Shown: in pieces, positions 1-8,049 of the stretch | Layout of the letters: each line of letters opens with the position of its first letter | Position numbering within the stretch: the first letter of the stretch is position 1 | Source: Methanomassiliicoccus sp. | GTDB taxonomy: Archaea; Thermoplasmatota; Thermoplasmata; Methanomassiliicoccales; Methanomassiliicoccaceae | Direction: 5' to 3' | Assembly (NCBI GenBank): GCA_018262895.1 | Contig: JADFDJ010000001.1 | Span: 224,083-288,082, forward strand | Length of the DNA stretch: 64,000 nucleotides | The notes under the pieces: model-generated | The model's database searches: none | Seen by the model: only the letters and a program-made list of their open reading frames with translations | Told to the model about the DNA's origin: nothing | Translations under genes and position numbers: made by a program

Positions 1-609
1 GTCCATGATGTAGACCTCAGGGCTGGCCTCGGTGATGGTCCATTTTCCCATGACGGCGAAGAGCTTGTCCGCGAAGACGATCAGAAGAAGCTGGACCAGG
101 AGGATCAGGAGAACGGCGTACAGCCCGAACAGGAGGAACAAAACTATGTTGAAGGCGAACAGGAGAACGTTTAGGAGGAGCAACGTGCGCGAGAACAGCC
201 TGCCGAGGACGCCCTTCGTCATCGACGGCTTGGCCTCAGGCATTATCTCCTCCCCCTTGACCCAGATGAGAGATATGACCGATTCCCGGAGCTCACCCTC
301 GAGGCTGCGGACCACGGCCCTGAGGTCCTCGCTCAGCCACCTGACCGCCTCCTCGCTGACACCCTCGGGGCGCGTGGTCCTGACCTGCAATCCCCCCTCC
401 ACCCACACCACGGCGTCCAGCTGCCAGCTGTCCCCGGGACCGGGGACGGTGAAGGCCATGGCAGGCTTTTCCCCTACCCTTCCGCGGCGCACATGCTGGA
501 AGAGCTCAGGATGGAGAAGGAGATGGTATGATCGCAGCCTCTCGAGGAGCTCTTCCATGCGGTCGGCCGGCAGCTCGGAGGGTATGGAGAAGGAGGCCTG
601 CACGCTCAT
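1..609 (-). CDS. Membrane protein of unknown function, 3' part beyond the window
   Basis: The frame is open from an ATG at 609 to the window edge, so only the N-terminal 203 residues are seen. The first about 135 residues look soluble and rich in Glu, Arg and Leu, with one stretch predicted as strands and helices. A long hydrophobic block of about 45 residues rich in Leu, Val and Phe follows (about residues 145-190), enough for two membrane spans, and then a soluble segment begins. I do not recognise the family. A membrane-anchored enzyme is possible, but the C-terminal part that would decide this is missing. It lies downstream of, and on the same strand as, the 701-1204 gene, with a gap of about 90 bp, and may be co-transcribed with it. 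Confidence 0.6.
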   Translation of the reverse strand, partial: MSVQASFSIPSELPADRMEELLERLRSYHLLLHPELFQHVRRGRVGEKPAMAFTVPGPGDSWQLDAVVWVEGGLQVRTTRPEGVSEEAVRWLSEDLRAVVRSLEGELRESVISLIWVKGEEIMPEAKPSMTKGVLGRLFSRTLLLLNVLLFAFNIVLFLLFGLYAVLLILLVQLLLIVFADKLFAVMGKWTITEASPEVYIMD

Positions 610-700
610 CGCTCATGTAAGACCGCTAGGGATAATATGGATGACGGTCACGAGCGATAATGGAGTGAAGGTCCTGCACCCATCTCATCAGCATCTAGGC

Positions 701-1204
701 TCACAGGAACCCCAGGTTGCCGAGGGCGTGAACGACGATGACGATATAGAAAGCGCTGAGAAGGCTGACGTGCACTGCCCGGTTCGTCCTGAGGCTGTAG
801 AACCTCCCCTTGAGACCCTGCGTTCCGAAGCGCTGGACCATGCCCGTAGCTACCAACAGGACCATGGTCACGTACAGTGCTATTCCCTCCCCCAGGTCCG
901 GGAACGCCTGGGGCGGTCGGCTCATCTGGCCAGCGAAGTGTATTGATACCAGCAGGAAGGCCAGCAAGAAGCCGAAGTTGTGTATGTCCAGGAGCGTCTT
1001 CGTCCTCTTCGGGCATATCCGCTTCAGCACGTGATATGCGGGCGCATACACGGCCACGAAAGTGGAACCTATCCAGGTCGTCCAATGGCTGAACCGATAT
1101 GGACCGACGAGAAGGCCCACGGAGATCAGATCGAGCATGATCGCGGCCATCACTATCGCCGTGATGACCAGGAGGCAGAATGCCAGCAGAAGCCGGACGT
1201 TCAC
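701..1204 (-). CDS. Small multi-span membrane protein with diheme cytochrome b-like histidine pattern
   Basis: The protein has about five hydrophobic helices and almost no soluble part. Two helices each carry a pair of His residues exactly 14 apart: one in the stretch starting DIHNFGF and ending SIHFAGQ, the other in the stretch starting RAVHVSL and ending VVHALG. This His-x13-His pattern on two helices is how cytochrome b and ferric-reductase/NOX-type domains bind two hemes across the membrane. Heme binding is inferred from spacing alone. The frame stays open up to a GTG at 1243, but a TATA-like box at 1229-1238 would place transcription start near 1208, so I prefer the GTG at 1204 just before the first helix. 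An alternative is a non-heme DUF-type membrane protein. Confidence 0.6.
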   Translation of the reverse strand: MNVRLLLAFCLLVITAIVMAAIMLDLISVGLLVGPYRFSHWTTWIGSTFVAVYAPAYHVLKRICPKRTKTLLDIHNFGFLLAFLLVSIHFAGQMSRPPQAFPDLGEGIALYVTMVLLVATGMVQRFGTQGLKGRFYSLRTNRAVHVSLLSAFYIVIVVHALGNLGFL

Positions 1205-1228
1205 GTGATGAGCTTGAGATGCTCTCCT

Positions 1229-1238
1229 ATTATTACCT
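1229..1238 (-). promoter_or_regulatory. TATA-like box of the diheme-type membrane protein gene
   Basis: On the minus strand the run GTAATAATAG is the only AT-rich element in a GC-rich stretch and lies about 30 bp before the GTG at 1204, which fits a leaderless or near-leaderless archaeal mRNA. Confidence 0.4.
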
Positions 1239-1246
1239 AACACCGA

Positions 1247-1282
1247 CGGACCTCAGGTCCGACGATGGAACGAACCCGTTCC
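1247..1282. promoter_or_regulatory. Two inverted repeats upstream of the membrane protein promoter
   Basis: CGGACCT-C-AGGTCCG (1247-1261) is a perfect 7-1-7 inverted repeat. Five bases further is GGAACG-AACC-CGTTCC (1267-1282), a 6-4-6 inverted repeat. Both sit directly upstream of the TATA-like box at 1229-1238, where archaeal activators or repressors commonly bind. The regulator is not known. Confidence 0.4.
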
Positions 1283-1580
1283 CATCACAGGGGAATGTAA
1301 AAGAAGGATGGAGATGTGAAAGACAGGTGCAGAAAAGGTGCACCGTTTTCTTTGGTTTGTTCCGGCGATGAGCGACGGATCGGGGTCCTGAGCACAGGGC
1401 CGGTCATCTGCCGCGGACGGAGGGGGCGGTCATGGAGCGGACATCATGTTCGCATCGCCCCCTGGCAGCGGCGGACCCCTCGAGCGCGAACCGACGGCAC
1501 TGCGGGGTGACCATGGAACCGAACTGTCCAGGGTTCCTCCGCTTCCTCCTTGGCCTTGCCTTGCTGGGTCCCTGGCGCAT
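1283..1580. other. Intergenic region with one small hairpin
   Basis: No convincing gene is present between the promoter elements above and the end of the beta-helix protein gene. A hairpin GGTGCA/TGCACC with a 7-base loop lies at 1326-1344 and is followed on the plus strand by a T-rich run. It is a possible terminator, but it is far from any gene end on that strand. Confidence 0.3.
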
Positions 1581-3998
1581 CTACTTCACCGTGTTCCCGG
1601 ACAGGGTGGTCCCCGTCCCGCCGTTGGAGATGCCCGTGGTGCAGGAATAGCAGACGTTGTTGGTAATGACCCCGTTCTTGACGTCGGAGGTTACGGCTAT
1701 TCCGGTGCCACAGTGGTTGACGGTGTTGCCGCTGATCACGATCCCGGTGAGGGGAGAGACATCCCAGGTGCCGACCCAGATACCATAGCCGGAGTGGGCG
1801 GAGTCGCCCGAGGTTATGGTGTTCCCAGTGATGGTCGCGCTCAGGCAGCCCGCGACATAGACCGCCCTGCCGGTCCCGGTAGGCCTGATGACGTTGTCGG
1901 TGATCTTACATCCATCGGCCTTGTGCATGTAGATCCCGATGGTGTTCTTGCCCTTGCCGATGATGGTGCAGCCGTCGATAATGGTCTGCCCTCCGTTGAT
2001 GGAGAAGCCGTAGTCCATGGCCTCGAAGGTGCTGTCATAGTACTCGTTGCCCACCGAGGCCACCGCTCCCTTGGGCCACATGTACGCGGCACAGGTCAGC
2101 TGCTTCACGCCGTTGGTATACCAGTTGGTCAGGTCGTGGACGTAGCAGTTGCGCACAACGTTGTAGTTGCCCGGCTCCCAGTTTATGCCGACCATGGAGC
2201 AGTAGGATATGTCGCAGTTCTCCACGAGGTTGTGGTCGGAGCCGATGTCGGGGAACATGTTCCCGGCGCACACACCGTTGCCGTACGAGCCGTTGGTGGT
2301 GGACTTGGCCAGGTTCCCTATGTAGGAGATGGTGCAGTTCTTCACGGAGTTGTAGGACGACGCCTGGAAGTTCACACCATGGCTCTTGGGGAAGTGGTGG
2401 ATGTACATGTTCTCGATGGTGCAGTAGGTGGCCCTTATGGGCTCCACGGCGCCATACGTGCCGGTGGGCCAGGTGAGGCCCTTGCCGTCCAGCTCCATGT
2501 CGCTCAGGGTTACGTGGTTGATAGCGGCCCCAGACTTGGTGGACATCTGGATCATGGTGATCCCGCCGATGTTCTGGGAGGCGTACAGCTTGGTCTTGTC
2601 GACACCGCTACCTATGAGGTTCTTGTACACGTATATCTTGGCGGTTATCGGGAAGCTGCCCGCGTCCAGCTTCACGGTCTTCCCCGTGGGGCAGTTGTCG
2701 ATGGCCCACTGGATGGCCGCAGTAGCTGTTGCCGTACCCGAGGAGGGGTAGACCGTAGATCCCGCGGCGTTCTTGACCACACCGTTCTGAGACACCAGGT
2801 AGTAGTAGGAGACTGTGGTGGTCGAGGGGGCCGTGGCGGCGAAGGTGACGCTCACCGATGAACCATTGTTCATGGAGTCACCCGCGAAGGTGGCCACGAA
2901 CACATACGTGCCCAGGCTTGAGGGGGTGTAATCGATCACGAACTCACCGTTGGCATTCGTCACCGTGGTCATCCCGGTGGTGGGGTTGACAACGGAGCCG
3001 CTGGGCAGCTGGACCTGAAGCGTTAGGGTCGCTCCCGCTATGGGGGCAGCCCCTGTCAGAACTCCCTCGGCGTGCATGACCGTGCCGGTCTTGACGCTGC
3101 TTGATGCCAGGGTCAGGGAGATGGAGGTCGCGCTCTTGACGATCACGGGGGCCTCCACATCTACCGATATGGCGGCGCGGGTTCCCTCGAAAGAGGCGTC
3201 GCCGGCATAATCGAACTGGAACTGATATGTTCCCGTGTTGGCGGGGGAAAAGGTCGCGACGAACGATCCATGGGCATCAGTGGAAACCTGGGGACCTTGC
3301 GAAGGGGAGACGACGGAGCCGTCAGGCCGGACCACTGTCACGCCGATCTGGGCTCCAGCCATGATCGTGGCGCCCTGGTAAGTGGTTCCGGTAAGGACCC
3401 CTGCGATCTCCACGACATCCCCGACCTTAATAGACGAGGATTTTAGCTCTAATGCTATTGATGAGGGGGCCTTCACCACGTTCACTACTTCCTCCTCATG
3501 AACCTCGAACTGCAAATTGCCCGAGGCTTGGGAGTACCGGTTGGTGCCCGCAAATATGGCCAGGACCGTGTAGTTGCCGACACTGGTAGGAACATAATCA
3601 AAGCTGAACTTACCGGAGGCGTCGGCGGTCGCGAACTTGCCCTGAACGGGCACGTCGATGGAGCCGTCAGGGCACAGGACGTGCAGCCTGATGATCGTGC
3701 CCTGGACCCATACCATTCCGGACACTTGACCATCAATATGGACATTGGAATTCAGCTGTACTGCAGGATTTTGGTTGACAAGTGTGATGGAAGTAGCGAT
3801 CTTGTTATAGCTCAATAGATAGCCCAGATCTGCGGTGGCCATGTCGACCGAAGCATTAGAGTTATCATCGTTCAACTTTATGGCCGAGGGGTTATTGGCT
3901 GGCAACATGGTCAAAGCTGATGATGCCACCAATACCGCCATCGCGATCGCTCCAAAACACAAAGCGAGTTTACTATATTTTTTAGATAATTTAGCCAT
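1581..3998 (-). CDS. Secreted Ig-like/parallel beta-helix surface protein (adhesin-like)
   Basis: The 805-residue protein starts with a Lys-rich n-region and a hydrophobic segment (about residues 11-33) typical of a signal peptide or anchor. Three Ig-like beta-sandwich repeats follow at about 75-170, 178-285 and 290-390. Each contains a graded motif of the form LTG..GATI...V.LPDGSVV followed by GSFVATFSP..TGTY. From about 395 to the end there is a right-handed parallel beta-helix of the pectate-lyase type, opening with a YYYLVSQNG segment and continuing with many short N-V-I-x-N-C-x-I rungs. No C-terminal anchor is seen. Such proteins are secreted and in gut methanogens are regarded as adhesins or glycan-binding proteins; the ligand here is unknown. 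It is transcribed from a very AT-rich upstream region. Confidence 0.85.
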   Translation of the reverse strand: MAKLSKKYSKLALCFGAIAMAVLVASSALTMLPANNPSAIKLNDDNSNASVDMATADLGYLLSYNKIATSITLVNQNPAVQLNSNVHIDGQVSGMVWVQGTIIRLHVLCPDGSIDVPVQGKFATADASGKFSFDYVPTSVGNYTVLAIFAGTNRYSQASGNLQFEVHEEEVVNVVKAPSSIALELKSSSIKVGDVVEIAGVLTGTTYQGATIMAGAQIGVTVVRPDGSVVSPSQGPQVSTDAHGSFVATFSPANTGTYQFQFDYAGDASFEGTRAAISVDVEAPVIVKSATSISLTLASSSVKTGTVMHAEGVLTGAAPIAGATLTLQVQLPSGSVVNPTTGMTTVTNANGEFVIDYTPSSLGTYVFVATFAGDSMNNGSSVSVTFAATAPSTTTVSYYYLVSQNGVVKNAAGSTVYPSSGTATATAAIQWAIDNCPTGKTVKLDAGSFPITAKIYVYKNLIGSGVDKTKLYASQNIGGITMIQMSTKSGAAINHVTLSDMELDGKGLTWPTGTYGAVEPIRATYCTIENMYIHHFPKSHGVNFQASSYNSVKNCTISYIGNLAKSTTNGSYGNGVCAGNMFPDIGSDHNLVENCDISYCSMVGINWEPGNYNVVRNCYVHDLTNWYTNGVKQLTCAAYMWPKGAVASVGNEYYDSTFEAMDYGFSINGGQTIIDGCTIIGKGKNTIGIYMHKADGCKITDNVIRPTGTGRAVYVAGCLSATITGNTITSGDSAHSGYGIWVGTWDVSPLTGIVISGNTVNHCGTGIAVTSDVKNGVITNNVCYSCTTGISNGGTGTTLSGNTVK

Positions 3999-4627
3999 TC
4001 CATCATCCCGGAGTTATTTTCACCTTCTATTTTACAAATTATATTATTCTATGTAATTAAATTTCTTCCAGATTATATTTTTGAATTAGTATAATTTTAC
4101 CTAATTCTTCCTCAAGGTCATTAAAATCCGGTGAATACTATATAATCGACTATCCAAATTGCCTTCTATGATTATAAAAAATGATAGCAATTATATTTTT
4201 ATTCTCTAATAAAAAATTACTTAAAGTATTATATTTATAAGTTCCATTAAAAAGATGTGCTCTCAGCCTTCATGACTTTTTATTGGTCTCTGGTGACCAC
4301 TATGGGTTGACTTAAAGCCCTAGGAAAATGCCATATTCATGAGGATCAGTTACTGATCGTCCTGCTTTCATTGTCGGTCGATGGGAGGGTGACGATGGGG
4401 TTGGCTCAGCCATTATCTTTGTTCAATACCTCTGACCAAAATCGTGCGCTTACTGACCCCCTTAGAATGGTCCGTTCAGATCGATAAGAGGAGATGCTAT
4501 CAGAGGCGGTGTACTGGGGGGATTTATTCCCACATCCTACGCCTGCGGACCTCTCCTGGGACCGCTGCCATTTTTAACGCCCCTTGTGTACAGCGGATTG
4601 ACGCTAATGTCCAATCGAGCGATGCTC

Positions 4628-4645
4628 TTAACGAACGTTCGTTAA
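4628..4645. promoter_or_regulatory. Perfect 18-bp palindrome, probable operator
   Basis: TTAACGAACGTTCGTTAA is a perfect palindrome 46 bp upstream of the likely TATA box of the symporter gene. Its 13-base core ACGAACGTTCGTT recurs at 50836-50848, again just upstream of a TATA box. The size and symmetry suit a dimeric regulator such as a TetR-type protein. Confidence 0.6.
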
Positions 4646-4690
4646 TACCTTGCCAACCTGTGCCCTGCTCCTTGTTATCATTTAGCATAA

Positions 4691-4699
4691 TATAAATAT
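4691..4699 (+). promoter_or_regulatory. TATA box of the symporter gene
   Basis: TATAAATAT is a near-consensus archaeal TATA box. It implies a leader of roughly 115 nt before the ATG at 4839. A second AT-rich run at about 4798-4810 is too close to the start codon, because transcription from it would remove the ribosome binding site. Confidence 0.5.
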
Positions 4700-4838
4700 C
4701 TGTACCTTATTTAGACTCCTTGCTCACCATAGGTAGAGCTTGTTGAACTGTCGTTCGCTGAACACTCCAACTCTCTACCCACCCACTGTGTGAGTTCCAT
4801 AAAATGATTTAACAGAGGAGGAGCAGGGGAGGAGAGAG

Positions 4839-6401
4839 ATGGTCGATACGTTCGTGTTCGCAGCATGTGCTATTGCATATCTGGCTGCCACAATGTTCTT
4901 GGGATACCTTGGCTACCGTCATACCAAAGGGGCCGAGGATTTCATGGTCGCGGGAAGAAAGGTGAACCCCATCATTTTGGGATTGTCCTATGGGGCCACA
5001 TTTATCAGCACTTCCGCGATCGTCGGCTTCGGTGGTTTGGCCTCTCTGTACGGGACCGGCCTGATCTGGCTAACAGCCCTGAACATCGGGGTGGGGATAT
5101 TAGTCGCCTTCGTGATCTATGGCAAGAAGACCCGGTCCATCGGACGCAAGCTTGGGGCGGTCACTTTCCCTGACCTTCTAGGCAAGAGGTTCAATTCTCC
5201 CTTCATGCAGTATGCGACAGGAACACTTATGCTCCTTGCCATGCCGCTTTACACGGCGGCCATAATGATCGGCGGGGCCTGGTTCATCAATACCACGTTC
5301 AATATAGATTACAATGTGGCTCTGATAGGGTTTTCCTTGATCACGGTCACCTACGTGGTCTTCGGTGGATTGCTCGCGGTCATGTATACTGACGCCTTCC
5401 AGGGAGCCCTGATGTTGATCGGAATGACCCTTCTCCTCGCCTTCACCCTGGTGAACGTCGGAGGTGTGACCAATGGGTTCACGAACCTCAACAATCTTTC
5501 ATCCCAGGTCCCTGCGTTCCTGCAGAGCGGCGGTCTCCACTCCTGGACAGCCATGCCGGACCTGGGTTCTAGCATATGGTTCACGCTGGTCACGACCATC
5601 GTTCTGGGTGTGGGGATCGGAGTTCTGGCGCAGCCGCAGCTGAGCATCCGGTTCATGACCGCCAAGGACACCAAGAGCCTCAACCGCGCCGTCATGGTGG
5701 GCGGGCCGTTCATCCTGATGATGACCGGTGTCGCCTTCACGGTCGGTGCCCTCTCCAACGTCTGGTTCTGGGATAACAGGAGCCAGATAGCATATGCTGC
5801 CGCCGGTAACAACGTGGACAACGTCATCCCTCTCTACATTAACCTGGCCACTCCGGAGCTCTTCGTCGTTCTGTTCCTGATCGTGCTCCTGGCAGCGGCG
5901 ATGTCCACTCTAAGCGCGATCTTCCACACCATGGGGACGACCGCAGGATATGACATCTATAAGCATATCGCGAAGAAGGACCAGCCGTCCAAGCGAGTGA
6001 CCCAGGTCGCCACGGCCATTATGATGGTGGTCAGCGTGATAGTGGCCTTCCTGATGCCATCCAACATCATCGCTCGCGCCACCGCTATGTTCATGGGCTT
6101 GTGCGCATGCGCTTTCCTGCCTGCGCTCACCTATGGGCTGTACAACAAGAGCCCTTCCGCCTTACCTGCCAAGCTCTCCTTGAGCGCAGGGGCGCTGACC
6201 TGGTTCATATGGACGGTGTTCGTGCACGCTTCCGAGGCGAAACCCCTAGGGATAAGCCAGGCATTGTTCGGTCAGGTTACCGTTCTCGGTAAGCCGTTCG
6301 ACGTCATCGACCCCTTGATCGTAGGTCTGCCTGTGGCAATAATCATGCTCATAATCGGCATCCTCTATGTCCGTAACAAGGGCTCGAAACCGGCCAAGTG
6401 A
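4839..6401 (+). CDS. Sodium:solute symporter (SSS family)
   Basis: This 520-residue protein has about 13 hydrophobic helices and the SSS family N-terminus: a GYRHTKGAEDFMVAGRK segment followed by GLSYGATFISTSAIVGF, which in this family contributes to the substrate and Na+ path. The start is preceded by a strong purine-rich ribosome binding site (GAGGAGGAGCAGGGGAGG). Members carry proline, pantothenate, monocarboxylates or other small solutes into the cell with Na+. The substrate cannot be read from the sequence. It is transcribed alone, with a long leader and an 18-bp palindrome upstream, suggesting regulated expression. Confidence 0.88.
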   Translation: MVDTFVFAACAIAYLAATMFLGYLGYRHTKGAEDFMVAGRKVNPIILGLSYGATFISTSAIVGFGGLASLYGTGLIWLTALNIGVGILVAFVIYGKKTRSIGRKLGAVTFPDLLGKRFNSPFMQYATGTLMLLAMPLYTAAIMIGGAWFINTTFNIDYNVALIGFSLITVTYVVFGGLLAVMYTDAFQGALMLIGMTLLLAFTLVNVGGVTNGFTNLNNLSSQVPAFLQSGGLHSWTAMPDLGSSIWFTLVTTIVLGVGIGVLAQPQLSIRFMTAKDTKSLNRAVMVGGPFILMMTGVAFTVGALSNVWFWDNRSQIAYAAAGNNVDNVIPLYINLATPELFVVLFLIVLLAAAMSTLSAIFHTMGTTAGYDIYKHIAKKDQPSKRVTQVATAIMMVVSVIVAFLMPSNIIARATAMFMGLCACAFLPALTYGLYNKSPSALPAKLSLSAGALTWFIWTVFVHASEAKPLGISQALFGQVTVLGKPFDVIDPLIVGLPVAIIMLIIGILYVRNKGSKPAK

Positions 6402-6576
6402 GGCCTGAGGGAGGGTGTCAAGGGTCGTAGCAGAGGCATCGCTACAGCGGCTGAGAGGGAGCGATGATGATAGCACCCATCAAGTAATGGCCTTATGGGG
6501 CGAGAAGGCCGTAGAGGTCTCAGCCTCGATACCATCTCCGGGGCGTATGTCACTCAGGAAGCCATATTGCGACGGT

Positions 6577-7140
6577 TCAAGGCCGCAAAATCAGCTCCAG
6601 TTGGTAGAATTCCGAAAAGCTCCATCCCCTGTCCTTATGGAAGGAGGGGAAGGCCTCTATCACCTGCTCCTCGCTGAGCCTCTCTTCCAGAGGGGGGCCG
6701 AAGCTGGTCTCCCGTCGTGGGAAGTCTACTATGCTCAACCTCCCTCCTGCCCTCAGACACCGCTGAAGCTCGGAATGGAGCAGGGGCAGGTCATCGACCT
6801 CATGAACCACGTTGACCAGGATCGCACGGTCGATGGAGGAGTCGGTCAAAGGCAGGGGAGGCAGCTCCGCCAGCACGGTCACTATCTTTCCACCATAGCC
6901 ATCAGGTACGTGCTCCGCTAGCCGGTCCAGCATGGCCTGCTGGGCGTCGATAGCGTAGACCTTGGTTACGAGGGGTGCGAGGGGGATGGTGATGTAGCCG
7001 GTACCGCAGCCCAGGTCGGCCACGACCTCGGACGGCCGAGGGGACATGCGCCGCACGATATCCTCCGCCGGTTGGACCTTACGCCGGGAGTCATCGCTTA
7101 GTCGTTTGCTGTGGTCCGCAGGAAAACGATGACCGGTCAT
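6577..7140 (-). CDS. Class I SAM-dependent methyltransferase
   Basis: This 187-residue protein has the Rossmann-fold methyltransferase motif I (ADLGCGTGYITIPLA, about residues 40-55), an acidic residue at the end of strand 2 (YAIDAQQAMLDRL) and the motif IV region (AILVNVVHEVDDLPLLHSEL). Its size is that of small UbiE/arsenite-methyltransferase-like enzymes. The substrate is unknown. Its ATG overlaps the stop of the Dph6 gene by 4 bp, so the two are translationally coupled. This hints at, but does not prove, a joint role near diphthamide or translation; a true Dph5 is a different (tetrapyrrole methylase) fold. Confidence 0.8.
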   Translation of the reverse strand: MTGHRFPADHSKRLSDDSRRKVQPAEDIVRRMSPRPSEVVADLGCGTGYITIPLAPLVTKVYAIDAQQAMLDRLAEHVPDGYGGKIVTVLAELPPLPLTDSSIDRAILVNVVHEVDDLPLLHSELQRCLRAGGRLSIVDFPRRETSFGPPLEERLSEEQVIEAFPSFHKDRGWSFSEFYQLELILRP

Positions 7141-7811
7141 GCCTTCGCCTCCAATCGGGCCTTGATTATCTTTAGGGTCCCGCCGTCACGGACGGCGTAC
7201 GTCTCGCTATCAATTATCTGCATGGACTTGGCATGTAGGGGAGAGTCCAACACCGTGGTCTCGTACTCCCCGCCTTCCCCGGCCAGGTTCATTCCCCGCC
7301 GTTTGGCCACCTCCCTCAAGGATCCCAGCATGTCGCTGTCGATCTCCTTGCCTAGCCAGGAGGAGTCCAGTCCATCGGCGGAAACGCTTACAAGGACCGC
7401 CTTGATGCCGGAATCCAGGAGCTCGTCCATAAGCATTCCCTGGTCTTTCCTCCACAGGGGCGAGAACACCCTGAGACCCAGCCCCTCGCATACGTGGTTT
7501 ATGCGGTCCCACTGGTAGTCTGAGGCTATGGCTCCTGTCACCACCCCTTCCACTTCCAGTCCCGAAAGGACCTGGCCCAAGGCTTTCAGGTCGTCCTCCT
7601 CGGTGCCGGAGCTGTCCACTGTCACCAGTCTCTTACCCATGGCCTCCGCCATCAGGGGGAGGACCGCTAGGTTGGGTGTGTGAAAGACCCAGGAGTGAGG
7701 ATCGCGGGGACGTACGTTCACAAGGACGACGACCTCATGGCCTTGCCCCTCCATGAGGTAGGTGGCGAGCACTGAGTCCTTGCCTCCCGAGAACAGGGTT
7801 GCCAATCTCAT
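7137..7811 (-). CDS. dph6: Diphthine--ammonia ligase (Dph6-type ATP pyrophosphatase)
   Basis: The N-terminus MRLATLFSGGKDSVLATYL carries the PP-loop SGGKDS of N-type ATP pyrophosphatases. The family signatures GAIASDYQWDRINHVCEGLG, SPLWRKDQ and GEGGEYETTVLDSPL follow in the expected order. The enzyme amidates diphthine on elongation factor 2, the last step of diphthamide synthesis in archaea and eukaryotes. The frame is open 15 codons further upstream, but the ATG at 7811 matches the family start. It is divergent from the zinc-ribbon gene at 7888 and is followed by a coupled methyltransferase gene. Confidence 0.87.
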   Translation of the reverse strand: MRLATLFSGGKDSVLATYLMEGQGHEVVVLVNVRPRDPHSWVFHTPNLAVLPLMAEAMGKRLVTVDSSGTEEDDLKALGQVLSGLEVEGVVTGAIASDYQWDRINHVCEGLGLRVFSPLWRKDQGMLMDELLDSGIKAVLVSVSADGLDSSWLGKEIDSDMLGSLREVAKRRGMNLAGEGGEYETTVLDSPLHAKSMQIIDSETYAVRDGGTLKIIKARLEAKA

Positions 7812-7887
7812 GCTGTTTGATGGTCCCCTCTGCCTATAAGCCTTGAGGCGAACCATAATTAATTATCAAGATGCCCATTGGTCCCTC

Positions 7888-8049
7888 ATGTACTGCCCCC
7901 GCTGCGAGCGTAGCATCAAGAAGGACGACCTGGAGCGGTTGAACGAGGAGCTGAAGTTGAAGTTCCAGCGGGACTCCCTGGAACGAGGGGAGTGCCCGGT
8001 GTGCGGCACCCGCCTCATAGATCTCACCAAGAGGAAGGTGGCACAGTGA
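7888..8049 (+). CDS. Small zinc-ribbon protein
   Basis: This 53-residue protein carries two CxxC knuckles, YCPRCERS at the N-terminus and CPVCGTRL near the C-terminus, around a charged helix. It should bind one zinc ion. The frame is open upstream, but the ATG at 7888 directly precedes the first knuckle. Its TGA overlaps the GTG start of the next gene (GTGA), so it is the first gene of a three-gene coupled run with the creatininase-family amidohydrolase and rpiA. The function is unknown. Confidence 0.75.
   Translation: MYCPRCERSIKKDDLERLNEELKLKFQRDSLERGECPVCGTRLIDLTKRKVAQ

Larger units (their letters stand above)
3999..4838. other. Long AT-rich intergenic region between two divergent genes
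   Basis: About 840 bp without a credible gene. The part next to the beta-helix gene (about 4015-4260) is strikingly AT-rich, full of TATAAT- and ATTATAT-like runs, and holds the minus-strand promoter, most likely around 4035-4050. The rest is of ordinary composition and holds the palindrome and promoter of the symporter gene. An open frame at 4444-4695 has no ribosome binding site and no recognisable protein features, so I do not call it. Confidence 0.6.

Noticed and set aside
32..946. Open frame of 304 codons on the plus strand at the window start
   Set aside because: It covers the minus-strand membrane protein genes, is rich in Arg and Ser, has no membrane segments or motifs and no ribosome binding site. 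The minus-strand readings have coherent hydrophobic helices.
1446..2861. Long open frame on the plus strand opposite the beta-helix gene (471 codons)
   Set aside because: It is antisense to the secreted beta-helix protein, whose signal peptide and Ig and beta-helix repeats are clear. The plus-strand product is a Gly/Val/Asp-rich translation caused by codon bias, without ribosome binding site or domains.
4444..4695. Short open frame in the AT-rich gap before the symporter
   Set aside because: No ribosome binding site and no conserved features. The frame runs across the palindrome and the TATA box, so it is more likely regulatory DNA.
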